The notes: generated by a model not told the origin, from the sequence alone. A DNA stretch of 16,193 nt from CAYRVF01 sp964427535 (GCA_964427535.1 CAYRVF010000115.1:1-16193); one strand, 5' to 3'. Counted from the first letter of the stretch, positions 1-7,773 are shown. Numbers and translations are program-made.

Positions 1-1274
1 CGCTCTTCGCGCCGGTGCCCGCGTTCTTCGCCAACATGCGCTATGGCTGGTGGGGTTATCAGCTCATGCGCCGGCAGTCGCCGCTGCGCCGCGAGATGAG
101 CTACTACAACACGCTGCTCACGACGGACACCTACAACAAAGAGATCAAGCTGTTCACGCTTGGCGACTTCTTCATCACGCTCTATCGCGGACTCGCTAAG
201 CGTTTCTATGGTGAGGTCCGCTCGCTGATCGTGCCGCGCTACATGGCATCCTTCTGGTGGGGGCTGGGCACGCTGGTCGTCAACGGCATCATCTTCCTCT
301 ACGTCTCGCTGCAGGCGGTGGCGGGCACCATCAGCATCGGGCAGATCACCGTCTTCACCACCGCCGCCATCTCGCTCGGCACCAGCTTCCAAGGGCTGCT
401 CTCGGGCATCTCCTCGACCTACGAGAACAACCTGTTCGTCAACACGCTGTTTGACTTTCTCGCCTATACGCCCGCCATCACGAGCCCAGCGCACGGGCGC
501 ATCCCCGAGGGCGACGGGCTGCGCATCGAGTTCCGTGACGTCAGCTTCGCCTATCCGGGACGCGGCGGTGAGGGGCAGGCGCTGCGCGGGGTCAGCTTCA
601 CGCTTGAGCCTGGCGAATCGCTCGCGCTCGTCGGCCGCAACGGTGCGGGCAAGACGACCATCGTCAAGCTGCTCACGCGCCTCTACGATCCCGATGAAGG
701 GCAGATTCTCGTCAACGGACACGACATCAAGGAGTACGACCTCGGCGCGCTGCGGCAGAAGATCGGCGTCATCTTCCAGGACTACGTCACCTACTACCTC
801 TCGGCCGCGCGCAACATCGGCGTCGGCAACATCGACGAGATCGACGACCGCGACGGCGTGCGCTCGGCGGCGGCCAAGAGCGGCGCGGATGCGGTAATAG
901 CGAAGCTGCCGAAAGAGTACGAGACGATCCTCGGCAAGTGGTTCGAGGCAGGCCAGCAGCTCTCCGGCGGCGAGTGGCAGAAGATCGCGCTCGCTCGTGC
1001 CTTCATGCGCGACGCCCAGCTGCTCATCCTCGACGAGCCCACGTCCGCCCTCGACCCGCAGGCGGAGTACGAGGTGTTCGCGCGCTTTCGCGAGCTCACG
1101 ACCGGCAAGTCCGCCATCTTCATCTCGCACCGGTTCAGCACCGTGCGCCTCGCCAACCGCATTCTCGTGCTGGAGAACGGCCGTGTGCTCGAACAGGGCT
1201 CGCACAAAGAGCTGCTCGCGCTCGATGGCCGCTACGCCGAGTTGTTCAGCCTGCAGGCCGAGGCGTATCGGTAG
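1..1274 (+). CDS. ABC transporter, fused permease/ATP-binding protein (5' partial)
   Basis: This is the C-terminal part of an exporter-type half transporter; the reading frame is open to the left edge, so the true start lies upstream. The first ~150 visible residues hold the end of the membrane domain, with hydrophobic stretches near residues 80-105 and 107-135 (numbered from the GTG at position 15). The nucleotide-binding domain follows. Walker A is GRNGAGKT (207-214), the Q-loop Gln is 255, the signature is LSGGE (316-320), Walker B with catalytic Glu is LLILDE (336-341), and the switch His is 372. All ATPase residues are intact, so it should hydrolyse ATP to drive export across the inner membrane as a dimer. 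The substrate cannot be read from this sequence. Members of this class move lipids, peptides or drugs. The next gene starts 143 bp downstream and looks unrelated. Confidence 0.93.
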   Translation, partial: LFAPVPAFFANMRYGWWGYQLMRRQSPLRREMSYYNTLLTTDTYNKEIKLFTLGDFFITLYRGLAKRFYGEVRSLIVPRYMASFWWGLGTLVVNGIIFLYVSLQAVAGTISIGQITVFTTAAISLGTSFQGLLSGISSTYENNLFVNTLFDFLAYTPAITSPAHGRIPEGDGLRIEFRDVSFAYPGRGGEGQALRGVSFTLEPGESLALVGRNGAGKTTIVKLLTRLYDPDEGQILVNGHDIKEYDLGALRQKIGVIFQDYVTYYLSAARNIGVGNIDEIDDRDGVRSAAAKSGADAVIAKLPKEYETILGKWFEAGQQLSGGEWQKIALARAFMRDAQLLILDEPTSALDPQAEYEVFARFRELTTGKSAIFISHRFSTVRLANRILVLENGRVLEQGSHKELLALDGRYAELFSLQAEAYR

Positions 1275-1301
1275 CTTCGTCTGTGCCCCAGCAGCCGATG
1301 C

Positions 1302-1307
1302 TATACT
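1302..1307 (+). promoter_or_regulatory. candidate -10 element (TATACT)
   Basis: TATACT lies in the 143-bp space after the ABC transporter stop and 110 bp before the enoyl-CoA hydratase start. It is the only sigma70-like -10 match in this space. No convincing -35 hexamer is visible 16-18 bp upstream, so this is a weak call. If real, it would give a long G/C-rich leader for the hydratase-thiolase pair. Confidence 0.25.
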
Positions 1308-1417
1308 GTGCCAGGGCGGTTGCCAGCGGCGCGCGTCGCGGAACGCTCCCGGCCTCGCGATGGCGCGTGGCCGGTTGGGAATGGTCCCACTCCGATGCAC
1401 CGAGGAGCACTACGACG

Positions 1418-2191
1418 ATGGCCGAGCAGTATATTCGTGTCGAGCGTGAAGACCCCATCGCGACCGTCATCCTCAATCGGCCCGACAAGCTGAACGCGCT
1501 GAGCTGGCCGCTGATCGCCGAGCTGGCCGAGGACCTCGACGCCCTCGACGCCGACGACGCGATCCGCTGCATCGTGCTCACCGGCGCGGGCGACCGGGCC
1601 TTCGCCGCGGGTGCGGATATCTCGGAGATGGCGGGCGCGACGCCGGAGGAGATGGCGAGCGGCGGCTTCGAGGGCTGGAACCGCATCCGCCGCATCAAGA
1701 AGCCGATCATCGCGGCGGTGACGGGCTACGCTCTGGGTGGCGGCTGCGAGCTGGCGCTGCACGCCGACATCATCATCGCCACGGAGTCGGCGAAATTCGG
1801 CCAGCCTGAGGTGCTGATCGGCGTCATGCCTGGGGCGGGCGGTACGCAACGGCTCGCGCGCACGCTCGGCAAGTATCGCGCGATGGAAATCTGCCTGACC
1901 GGCGCGAACGTGACCGCACAAGAACTGCATCAACTCGGCCTCGTGAACAAGGTCGTCCCCAACGGTCAGCATGTGGAGGAGGCGAAGAAGCTGGCGGGCG
2001 AGATCGCCAAGCGCGCGCCCGTCGCCGTTCGGATGATCAAAGAGGCAGTGCTGATGGCGTACGAGACGCCGCTGCAGGCCGGGCTGGACTACGAAAAGCG
2101 CCTCTTCGCGCTGCTCTTCTCGACTGAGGACCAGAAGGAGGGCATGCGCGCCTTCCTGGAGAAGCGGCAGGCAGAGTTCAAGGGCCGCTAG
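1418..2191 (+). CDS. enoyl-CoA hydratase (crotonase family)
   Basis: 257 residues, the usual length for a single-domain crotonase. It adds water to trans-2-enoyl-CoA to give 3-hydroxyacyl-CoA, the second step of beta-oxidation. The oxyanion-hole segments AAGADISEM (63-71) and GYALGGG (103-109) are present. Both acid-base glutamates of true hydratases are there: Glu111 in GGGCELA and Glu131 in GQPEVLIG, followed by PGAGGTQRL. This favours a hydratase over isomerase or dehalogenase relatives. The ATG at 1418 is chosen because GAGGAG sits 10 nt upstream and the family N-terminus begins here; the frame itself is open far upstream inside the ABC gene. A thiolase follows 60 bp downstream on the same strand, so the two are probably co-expressed. 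A PaaF-like role on dicarboxylic enoyl-CoA is possible, given that neighbour. Confidence 0.93.
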   Translation: MAEQYIRVEREDPIATVILNRPDKLNALSWPLIAELAEDLDALDADDAIRCIVLTGAGDRAFAAGADISEMAGATPEEMASGGFEGWNRIRRIKKPIIAAVTGYALGGGCELALHADIIIATESAKFGQPEVLIGVMPGAGGTQRLARTLGKYRAMEICLTGANVTAQELHQLGLVNKVVPNGQHVEEAKKLAGEIAKRAPVAVRMIKEAVLMAYETPLQAGLDYEKRLFALLFSTEDQKEGMRAFLEKRQAEFKGR

Positions 2192-2251
2192 ACGCGGCAC
2201 ACCAGTATAGGGCGTGATCAGCAGAGGCTCTAGCAGAAAGGATGCTCCCCG

Positions 2252-3451
2252 ATGGAAGACGCGGTAATTCTCTCGGCTGTGCGGACGCCCATCGGACGCT
2301 ATGCCGGAGCCCTGAAGGATGTCCGCCCGGATGACCTCGCCGCGCTCGTACTGCGCGAGGCGCTGAGCCGCGCGGGCGTGGCGGGCGAGGACGTCGAGGA
2401 CGTGGTGCTCGGCTGCGCGAACCAGTCCGGCGAGGACAACCGCAACGTCGCGCGCATGGCGTTGTTGCTCGCCGGACTGCCTATCGAGGTCGCTGGGCAG
2501 ACGGTGAACCGGCTCTGCGGCTCGGGGTTACAGGCGGTCAACGCGGCGGCACACGCACTCCAGGCGGGCGAGGGGTACGCCTACCTCGCCGGTGGCGTCG
2601 AGAGCATGACCCGCGCACCGTTTGTGATGGGCAAGCCCGAGAGCGCCTTCCCGCGCGGCGAGATGAAACTGCAGGATACGACGCTCGGCTGGCGCTTCGT
2701 CAATCCCGCGCTGGCGGCGAAGCACTATCCGTACAGCATGGGCGAGACGGCGGAGAACGTCGCCGAGCGGCTGGGCATCTCGCGTGAGGAGCAGGACGCC
2801 TTCGCGCTGGAGAGCCAGCGGCGTGCCGTGGCGGCGATGGATGCCGGGCGCTTCCGTGACGAGATCGTGCCCGTGGAGGTGCCAGCTGGCAAGGGGAAGA
2901 CCGAGCTCATCTCGCAGGACGACCAGCCCCGGCGCGACACGACGCTCGAAAAGCTCGCCAAGCTCAAGCCCGCCTTCCGTGAGGGTGGCACGGTGACGGC
3001 GGGTAACTCCTCCAGCATCAATGACGGCGCGGCAGCGCTTGTATTGGCCAGTCGGTCCTGGGCCGAGGCCAACGGCATGCGTCCGCGCGCGCGTATCGTC
3101 GCCTCGGCGGTCGCCGGAGTGGACCCCGCCACGATGGGCCTTGGCCCAATCCCCGCGACCCGCAAGGCGCTTGCCCGCGCTGGAGTGGAGGCAGGAGACC
3201 TCGATCTGGTGGAGCTGAACGAGGCCTTTGCCGCGCAGTCGATCCCCTGCATGCGCGAGCTGGGACTCGATCCGGCGAAGGTGAACGTGAATGGCGGGGC
3301 CGTCGCCCTCGGCCATCCGCTGGGGTGTTCCGGCGCACGGCTGCTTGTCACGCTGCTGCACGAGCTGGAGCGGCGCGGTGGGCGCTATGGCCTGGCGACG
3401 ATGTGCATCGGCGTCGGACAAGGTATCGCGACCGTCATCGAACGGCTCTAG
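2252..3451 (+). CDS. thiolase (acetyl-CoA acyltransferase, beta-ketoadipyl-CoA thiolase-like)
   Basis: 399 residues, full length for a degradative/biosynthetic thiolase. It cleaves 3-ketoacyl-CoA with CoA to give acetyl-CoA plus a shortened acyl-CoA, or runs in reverse. The nucleophilic Cys89 lies in NRLCGSG, the NEAF motif is at 323-326, His355 is in GHPLG, and the second catalytic Cys385 is in CIGVGQG. The segments GCANQSGEDNRNVARMA (54-70) and DTTLGWRFVNP (142-152) resemble PcaF/PaaJ beta-ketoadipyl-CoA thiolases more than generic acetoacetyl-CoA thiolases; this is from memory of the family, not from an alignment. The ATG at 2252 has AGAAAGGA ending 9 nt upstream. It pairs with the hydratase just before it. 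No other aromatic-degradation gene is visible, so substrate specificity stays open. Confidence 0.92.
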   Translation: MEDAVILSAVRTPIGRYAGALKDVRPDDLAALVLREALSRAGVAGEDVEDVVLGCANQSGEDNRNVARMALLLAGLPIEVAGQTVNRLCGSGLQAVNAAAHALQAGEGYAYLAGGVESMTRAPFVMGKPESAFPRGEMKLQDTTLGWRFVNPALAAKHYPYSMGETAENVAERLGISREEQDAFALESQRRAVAAMDAGRFRDEIVPVEVPAGKGKTELISQDDQPRRDTTLEKLAKLKPAFREGGTVTAGNSSSINDGAAALVLASRSWAEANGMRPRARIVASAVAGVDPATMGLGPIPATRKALARAGVEAGDLDLVELNEAFAAQSIPCMRELGLDPAKVNVNGGAVALGHPLGCSGARLLVTLLHELERRGGRYGLATMCIGVGQGIATVIERL

Positions 3452-3660
3452 TCCCGAGTAACGAGTCTTCCTGGATTCCGCATGCGTTCCGACAGCACGC
3501 TTCAGGTGCCGGTGTGGACTGGCGTAACGTAACAACACAGTGGTTCGCTGCTGGTCTCCGTCGCTTCCGACTCTGACGGCAGCGCGTGGTTCCGGATCGC
3601 GACGCTGGTACGTGGTCTGCAAGTGCGCCACCCAAACCTACGGAGATAGGAGCCACGCGC

Positions 3661-3942
3661 ATGGAAACGACACGTCAGACCAATCCGGCTGAGAGAGACG
3701 AGCGCGCCGAGCAGCGACGTGACCGCTGTAACGAGCTGCGGGCGCTGATGGATCGGCACACGCTGCTGGCGGCGCGTCTGAAGGCGCTCAGCGACAAGTT
3801 TTTGGCGCTGGGGGACCCCGACGCCGGCCGCGCGCACGAATATTGGGCACGCATGCAGACCCTTCTCGAAGAAGATGCGCGGCTCCTCGAGCGGGTGGGG
3901 ACCGTCGGCAACGATGTCTGCGACCTGTCGCCGCAGTCGTGA
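3661..3942 (+). CDS. hypothetical small helical protein
   Basis: 93 residues; I do not recognise a family. The ATG at 3661 follows GGAGATAGGAG ending 9 nt upstream, a strong ribosome site, although the frame is open further upstream. The protein is charged and rich in Arg, Glu, Leu and Ala. It has no signal peptide or membrane segment. Residues ~10-50 and ~54-80 look like two amphipathic helices separated by GDPDAG, which suggests a small helical hairpin or coiled coil in the cytoplasm. Two Cys (23 and 87) do not form an obvious metal motif. It lies 209 bp after the thiolase, and the next gene starts 148 bp after its stop. Confidence 0.65.
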   Translation: METTRQTNPAERDERAEQRRDRCNELRALMDRHTLLAARLKALSDKFLALGDPDAGRAHEYWARMQTLLEEDARLLERVGTVGNDVCDLSPQS

Positions 3943-4090
3943 GCGCATCGAGCCGTCACGCGGCCCCGTCCGCCTGACGCTGCCTGCCTGTCATCTTGGC
4001 ATCGCTCTTGCAATTCCCTCGCTGTCTTGTGGAACGTTGTACGGACTGCACGGTTTCCACATTCGCGACAGCATAGGGAGTGGCCACTCG

Positions 4091-4654
4091 ATGCGGAGCC
4101 GGATGATCAAACAGGTGCCAGTTGGACTGCTGATTGCCTTCCTTGTGCTTGGAAGCGGCGCCAGTTACGTGCTTGGACAGGAACTCCGCCACGTCTCGCT
4201 GGCTGGCCTCACCAGCGTCCCCGGTGGACTCGGCGCCGCTGTGAGTGGTGCGCTCGGCAGGCAGATCGTCGAAGCGCCTGCCCCCGCGATATCCGTCCCG
4301 ACGCACACGTCCACAACCATCACGCGCCCGACAACCTCGCCGCATGTGCGGTCTACCGCGACTTCGTCCACTCCGGCGGTGGTCGAGACCTCCGCATCGC
4401 AGTCCACTCCGCCGCCCGCCGAGCAGAGCGTGCGCCAGCCTCCGAAGGGCGAGAGGGACGAGTGGCATGGGAACGGGCACGGCAATCCTTCTCCACGTGG
4501 CGGCCCACACGCACAGAACGATACTCCCTCGTCACACGGCACCGGCAATGGCAACGGCAAGCAGAATACGCGGCCAGCACCGACGGGGAATCCCGGTCAC
4601 GCTGCTCAGGGCGGCGGTCAGGGACCAGCCAAGAACGGCAAGCACCACGACTAG
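4091..4654 (+). CDS. membrane-anchored or secreted low-complexity protein with KHHD tail
   Basis: 187 residues; no family recognised. AGGGAG ends 10 nt before the ATG at 4091. The N-terminus is basic (RSRMIK) and is followed by one hydrophobic segment at ~10-29, so the protein is exported or anchored with its C-terminus outside. Residues ~55-125 are rich in Pro, Thr, Ser and Ala. From ~126 the chain becomes Gly/Asn/His-rich (HGNGHGN, GTGNGNGK, GGGQGPAKNG) and ends in NGKHHD. Such a disordered linker and His-rich tail suit a wall-spanning or metal-binding surface protein, but that is inference. The gene at 4861 has the same architecture and the same last four residues, so the two may be distant paralogues. 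Confidence 0.7.
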   Translation: MRSRMIKQVPVGLLIAFLVLGSGASYVLGQELRHVSLAGLTSVPGGLGAAVSGALGRQIVEAPAPAISVPTHTSTTITRPTTSPHVRSTATSSTPAVVETSASQSTPPPAEQSVRQPPKGERDEWHGNGHGNPSPRGGPHAQNDTPSSHGTGNGNGKQNTRPAPTGNPGHAAQGGGQGPAKNGKHHD

Positions 4655-4860
4655 GGAGCCCGAGTGGCCCGTGAACATCACGTACTTCCTCTCATTTGCC
4701 ACATAGTCTTGCCTCTGTTCTCTCCCATGTGCCGAATAGGTGCGCGTGGGGAAATATAGCGATATGCCTCCCGGTTCCGGCGTTGGCGCTCGGCACTGGT
4801 TATGCGTAAGGGTGAGAGCACACGGGCGCTGTTGTGTAGTTGCGTATGGGAGTCTGTGGG

Positions 4861-5226
4861 ATGGTCAATGGACTGACGAGCGAGCGTTATGCGCCGTCCT
4901 CACGAGCCGTGCTGCTGCTCGCACTCGGCGCTGGGTGCTTTGCGTGCTTCTTCGCTGGTCAGGCGCTCGGGCACCCAGGCGTACATTCCGCGACCAGCGC
5001 ACCCAGGCACACGACGAACGCCCCGCAGACGCACGTCGCTGCCCCTCCCGCCGCGCCCAGTGTGATCGGCGCGCCGGTCGTGCTGGTACGCGCTCCCGTC
5101 CAGCGGCCGGTCGTGGATACGTCCGTGCGGCCCGTCGTCGCGTCGGAGGGCGATTCGCGTGCTGGGCACCATCGTGACTTCCACGGCAACGAGCAGAGGC
5201 ATGGCTCGCGGAAGCATCACGACTAG
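4861..5226 (+). CDS. small membrane-anchored or secreted protein with KHHD tail
   Basis: 121 residues; no family recognised. I place the start at the ATG at 4861 because GGGAG lies 8 nt upstream; in-frame TTG 4840 and ATG 4846 are less well supported. A hydrophobic segment spans ~14-32 (AVLLLALGAGCFACFFAG) after a short polar N-terminus. It is followed by an Ala/Pro/Val/Thr-rich stretch and a His-rich tail (GHHRDFHGNEQRHG) ending in SRKHHD. No lipobox is clear, although two Cys lie within the hydrophobic segment (~26 and 29). The architecture copies that of the preceding gene 206 bp upstream, including a near-identical final five codons. Its stop is only 16 bp from the stop of the convergent membrane-protein gene. 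Confidence 0.65.
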   Translation: MVNGLTSERYAPSSRAVLLLALGAGCFACFFAGQALGHPGVHSATSAPRHTTNAPQTHVAAPPAAPSVIGAPVVLVRAPVQRPVVDTSVRPVVASEGDSRAGHHRDFHGNEQRHGSRKHHD

Positions 5227-5242
5227 CTGCGGGTGAGCCGCT

Positions 5243-5899
5243 TTACGCCGGAGAACCGCCGGACGGCTGTCCGCGTGATGTAGACACGGGCTCTGGCGCT
5301 GAACGCGTCGGCGCCTCGTCGGGCGCGGAGGGCGGTTGCTCCTGCAGCTCGTAGAGCGGATTGAGGAAGTTAAGTAACCCACCTCGTCGGGCGCCGAGCA
5401 GTTCCCACGCTCGCGTGAGCGCGAGACCGTAAATGAGGATCAGAATCGCGCCTATTGTGTAGATGATGCCGATGTCGTGCGGATGCCGAAGCGCCTGGAT
5501 GCCGTTATACAACTCAAAGATATACACCGCCATGGTGCCAGCGACGAGCAGGAATGAGCGCACGATGTCGAGGGCATCCAGACGGAGCGACCCCAGCTTC
5601 CACTGCCTGCGTCGCGCGAGTTGAGCACCAAGCATGACGGAATTGAGAATGCCGATCAGGCTCATGGGGAGCACGATCGTGCCGATGTTCAAACCGGGCA
5701 GCAGCGCATAGATGCCGATGAAGAACGCATTGACGAGAGCGGAGAACGCGCTTGCGGCGACCGCCTGCCGGAGAGGAGGCGCGGTGGCGCCTGTGGTGCT
5801 CTCTGGCCTGATTGAGATCGCGACGAAGAGCAGTCCGATGAGCGCGGCGCCCGCACCGGTGAGTGCCATGAAGAAGTTGCCAAAGCCGCTCGGCACCAT
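5243..5899 (-). CDS. hypothetical multi-pass membrane protein
   Basis: 218 residues from the ATG at 5899. GGAGGAG (minus strand) ends 8 nt before it, so the longer open frame reaching 5998 is not used. Five hydrophobic segments are visible: ~9-30, 46-68, 72-92, 113-131 and 143-162. The first is Gly/Ala-rich (ALTGAGAALIGLLFVA) and ends in ISIRPE. The C-terminal ~45 residues are polar and Pro/Ser-rich, probably cytoplasmic or disordered. I do not recognise a named family and see no catalytic motif. Its upstream region, shared with divergent queD, contains a degenerate hairpin repeat. Confidence 0.75.
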   Translation of the reverse strand: MVPSGFGNFFMALTGAGAALIGLLFVAISIRPESTTGATAPPLRQAVAASAFSALVNAFFIGIYALLPGLNIGTIVLPMSLIGILNSVMLGAQLARRRQWKLGSLRLDALDIVRSFLLVAGTMAVYIFELYNGIQALRHPHDIGIIYTIGAILILIYGLALTRAWELLGARRGGLLNFLNPLYELQEQPPSAPDEAPTRSAPEPVSTSRGQPSGGSPA

Positions 5900-5967
5900 G
5901 ATATCCACTCCTCCGGCAGAGACTGACGTATCTCGTTCTGGGTGCAGCATACACCGTTGTCGACTGA

Positions 5968-6004
5968 AGAACCTCTCCCCCAACCCACTCCCTCTCATGG
6001 GAGA
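5968..6004 (+). repeat. C-rich hairpin repeat, family A, degenerate copy
   Basis: This begins GAACCTCTCCCCC, the same leader as the copies at 8528 and 14795, and continues with a C/T-rich run. The hairpin is decayed here: only CTCCC (5988-5992) and GGGAG (5999-6003) pair. It lies between divergent genes (minus-strand membrane protein and plus-strand queD). Confidence 0.6.
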
Positions 6005-6105
6005 CGTACGGCCTCGTAGCGTCTGGTGGGTATTGGGGAATGCGCGGGCAGCGGGCAGGCGCGCGGATGGTGTAAGATATGTGCTGCTAGTCCAGGAGGG
6101 ATCGC

Positions 6106-6498
6106 ATGCCGTACGCCACCATCGCCAAAGAATTCACGTTCGACGCCGCCCATCAGTTGCCACACTCGGAGGGTCCGTGCAAGCGTCTGCATGGGCACAC
6201 GTATCGTGTGCGGGTCGTCGCGCGCGGGCGCATCCAGCCGGTGAACGGCGCGGCGGAAGAGGGCATGGTGGTGGACTTCGCGCGCGTCAAGGCGGTGTAC
6301 AGGCAGCGCATCGAGCGCATCTGCGATCACCAATTTCTGAACGAGACAGTGCCCGTCGAGCGCACAACCGCCGAGCTGCTGGCGGCGTGGATGCTCGCCG
6401 AGATGCATGCCGAGCTGCCCGAGGTCGTCGCGGTGCGCCTCTACGAGACGCCGACGTCGTTCGCCGAAGTAACGCTCGCCGACCTAGAGGACGAGTAA
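6106..6498 (+). CDS. queD: 6-carboxy-5,6,7,8-tetrahydropterin synthase (QueD)
   Basis: 130 residues, typical for this family. It converts 7,8-dihydroneopterin triphosphate to 6-carboxytetrahydropterin, the first committed step to the 7-deazaguanine preQ0 (queuosine pathway). Zinc ligands are His16 in FDAAHQL and His29/His31 in RLHGHTY. Catalytic Cys25 lies in GPCKRLHGH, which separates QueD from PTPS-type sepiapterin enzymes in which this region differs. The CDHQFLN motif (73-79) and Glu113 in LYETPT complete the active site. AGGAGGG lies 5-6 nt before the ATG at 6106. queE starts 5 nt after the stop, so the two are surely co-transcribed. QueC is not in the window. Confidence 0.95.
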   Translation: MPYATIAKEFTFDAAHQLPHSEGPCKRLHGHTYRVRVVARGRIQPVNGAAEEGMVVDFARVKAVYRQRIERICDHQFLNETVPVERTTAELLAAWMLAEMHAELPEVVAVRLYETPTSFAEVTLADLEDE

Positions 6499-6503
6499 CA
6501 TCC

Positions 6504-7199
6504 GTGGCGACGACAACTGTCCCCGTGATCGAGATTTTCGGCCCGGTGTTGCAGGGTGAGGGCCAGATGATCGGCGTGCCGACGCTCTTCGTCCGCACCG
6601 GTTACTGCGACTACAAGTGCGTCTGGTGTGACAGCCTCTACGCCGTGCTGCCCGAGCAAGTGCGCGAGAACAGCACGCAGATGACCCCCGAGCAGATATG
6701 TGACCGGCTGCGCGAGCTCGATCCAGCGGTTCCCTGGGTGACGCTCTCGGGAGGCAATCCCGTGATGCACGACCTCACCGCGCTCGTAGGCCAGTTGCGC
6801 GCGGATGGGCGCAAGGTCGCCGTCGAGACGCAGGGCACGGTGTTCCGCGAGTGGCTGCGCGCATGCGAGGTGGTGACGGTCTCGCCCAAGCCGCCCAGTT
6901 CCGGGATGTCCACCAACTTCCAGCAGCTCGACCGTTTTCTTGAGCTGCCCCAGGCCAATCTTAAGATCGTCGTGTTCGACGAGGCCGACTTCGCGTACGC
7001 GCGCGAGATTCATCTGCGCTATCCGGGCGTGCCCTGCTTCGTGCAGCCGGGCAACGACATCGGCTCCGATACGACAGAAGGGCTGCTCGGCAAGTTGGAG
7101 TGGCTGAGCCGCTTGACGCTCGCGGACCGGGTCATGCAGGATGTGCGGGTGCTGCCGCAGTTGCATGTGCTGCTCTACGGCAACCGCAGAGGGGTGTGA
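6504..7199 (+). CDS. queE: 7-carboxy-7-deazaguanine synthase (QueE), radical SAM
   Basis: 231 residues. QueE rearranges 6-carboxytetrahydropterin to 7-carboxy-7-deazaguanine using a [4Fe-4S] cluster and S-adenosylmethionine. The cluster motif is CX3CX2C at Cys35, Cys39 and Cys42 (CDYKCVWC), the standard radical SAM spacing. The family motif EIFGPVLQGEG (10-20) precedes it, and TLSGGNP (80-86) gives the SAM/substrate-binding loop. The start is a GTG at 6504, 5 nt after the queD stop; AGAGGACGAG inside the queD end can serve as ribosome site. A longer upstream open frame overlaps queD and is not real. The substrate is the product of the preceding gene. A release-factor-like gene starts 47 bp downstream on the same strand. 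Confidence 0.94.
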   Translation: MATTTVPVIEIFGPVLQGEGQMIGVPTLFVRTGYCDYKCVWCDSLYAVLPEQVRENSTQMTPEQICDRLRELDPAVPWVTLSGGNPVMHDLTALVGQLRADGRKVAVETQGTVFREWLRACEVVTVSPKPPSSGMSTNFQQLDRFLELPQANLKIVVFDEADFAYAREIHLRYPGVPCFVQPGNDIGSDTTEGLLGKLEWLSRLTLADRVMQDVRVLPQLHVLLYGNRRGV

Positions 7200-7246
7200 C
7201 GCGACCCCGTGTCCTTGCGTCATGCGGGAAGAGGAGGTCCCTGTCG

Positions 7247-7594
7247 ATGCCGGACCGCTACCCAACCGACCGTGAGTCGCTGGAGCGCGACAGCGACATG
7301 GAGTTCTTCATCGCCACCGGACCCGGCGGCCAGAACCGCAACAAAGTGGAGACCGGCGTGCGGCTCGTTCACCGGCCGACCGGCATCACCGTGACCGCGA
7401 CCGAGCGGCGCTCGCAGCACGCCAACCGCGAGGCAGCCTACGAGCGACTGGCGTCTCGGCTCGAAGATCTGCAGCGCGTGGTCAAGCCGCGACGCCCAAC
7501 CCGCCCCAGCGTCGCCAGCCGCGAGCGCAGGCTCGAAGCCAAGCGACGCGCCAGCGCGATCAAGCGTTTGCGTTCGGAGCGCCTCGGCGAGTAG
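7247..7594 (+). CDS. peptide chain release factor-like protein (GGQ domain, ribosome rescue type)
   Basis: 115 residues. It contains one RF-1 type catalytic domain with GGQ at 27-29 (GPGGQNRNK), the tripeptide that triggers peptidyl-tRNA hydrolysis in the ribosome. There is no codon-recognition domain, so it is not RF1 or RF2. The C-terminal ~35 residues are highly basic (KPRRPTRPSVASRERRLEAK, then RRASAIKRLR), much like the tail with which ArfB enters the empty mRNA channel. It lacks the helical insertion that ArfB has after the GGQ strand, and so looks more like compact mitochondrial mtRF-R-type proteins. GAGGAGG ends 9 nt before the ATG at 7247. A rescue role for stalled ribosomes is inferred, not shown. 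It probably shares a transcript with queD and queE. Confidence 0.88.
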   Translation: MPDRYPTDRESLERDSDMEFFIATGPGGQNRNKVETGVRLVHRPTGITVTATERRSQHANREAAYERLASRLEDLQRVVKPRRPTRPSVASRERRLEAKRRASAIKRLRSERLGE

Positions 7595-7773
7595 TGGCGG
7601 TGGTCGAGCGTTCCTGGCAGTATGGCCCTCTTGGCGTTTATCCTTTGTGAAAAGCCTGTGTGCCCGAGTCGCTCAACCGCACGTGCCATTTCGTGCGTAT
7701 ATACGGAAGAGCGCTGTGGCAGGTGGGCATAGCGCCAGGCAAGCCGCGCTGATGTTGGTGAAGGACAGTATTT

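Noticed and set aside
1301..2200. A 299-codon minus-strand frame opposite the enoyl-CoA hydratase.
   Set aside because: It is a high-GC shadow frame, rich in Arg, Leu and Ala, with no domain. The plus strand has an intact crotonase with catalytic residues.
2528..3631. A 367-codon minus-strand frame opposite the thiolase.
   Set aside because: Low-complexity Arg/His/Gly-rich shadow; the plus-strand thiolase has all active-site motifs.
5712..6503. The long upstream extension of the queE frame.
   Set aside because: It overlaps all of queD and part of the divergent gene; the QueE family begins at the GTG at 6504.
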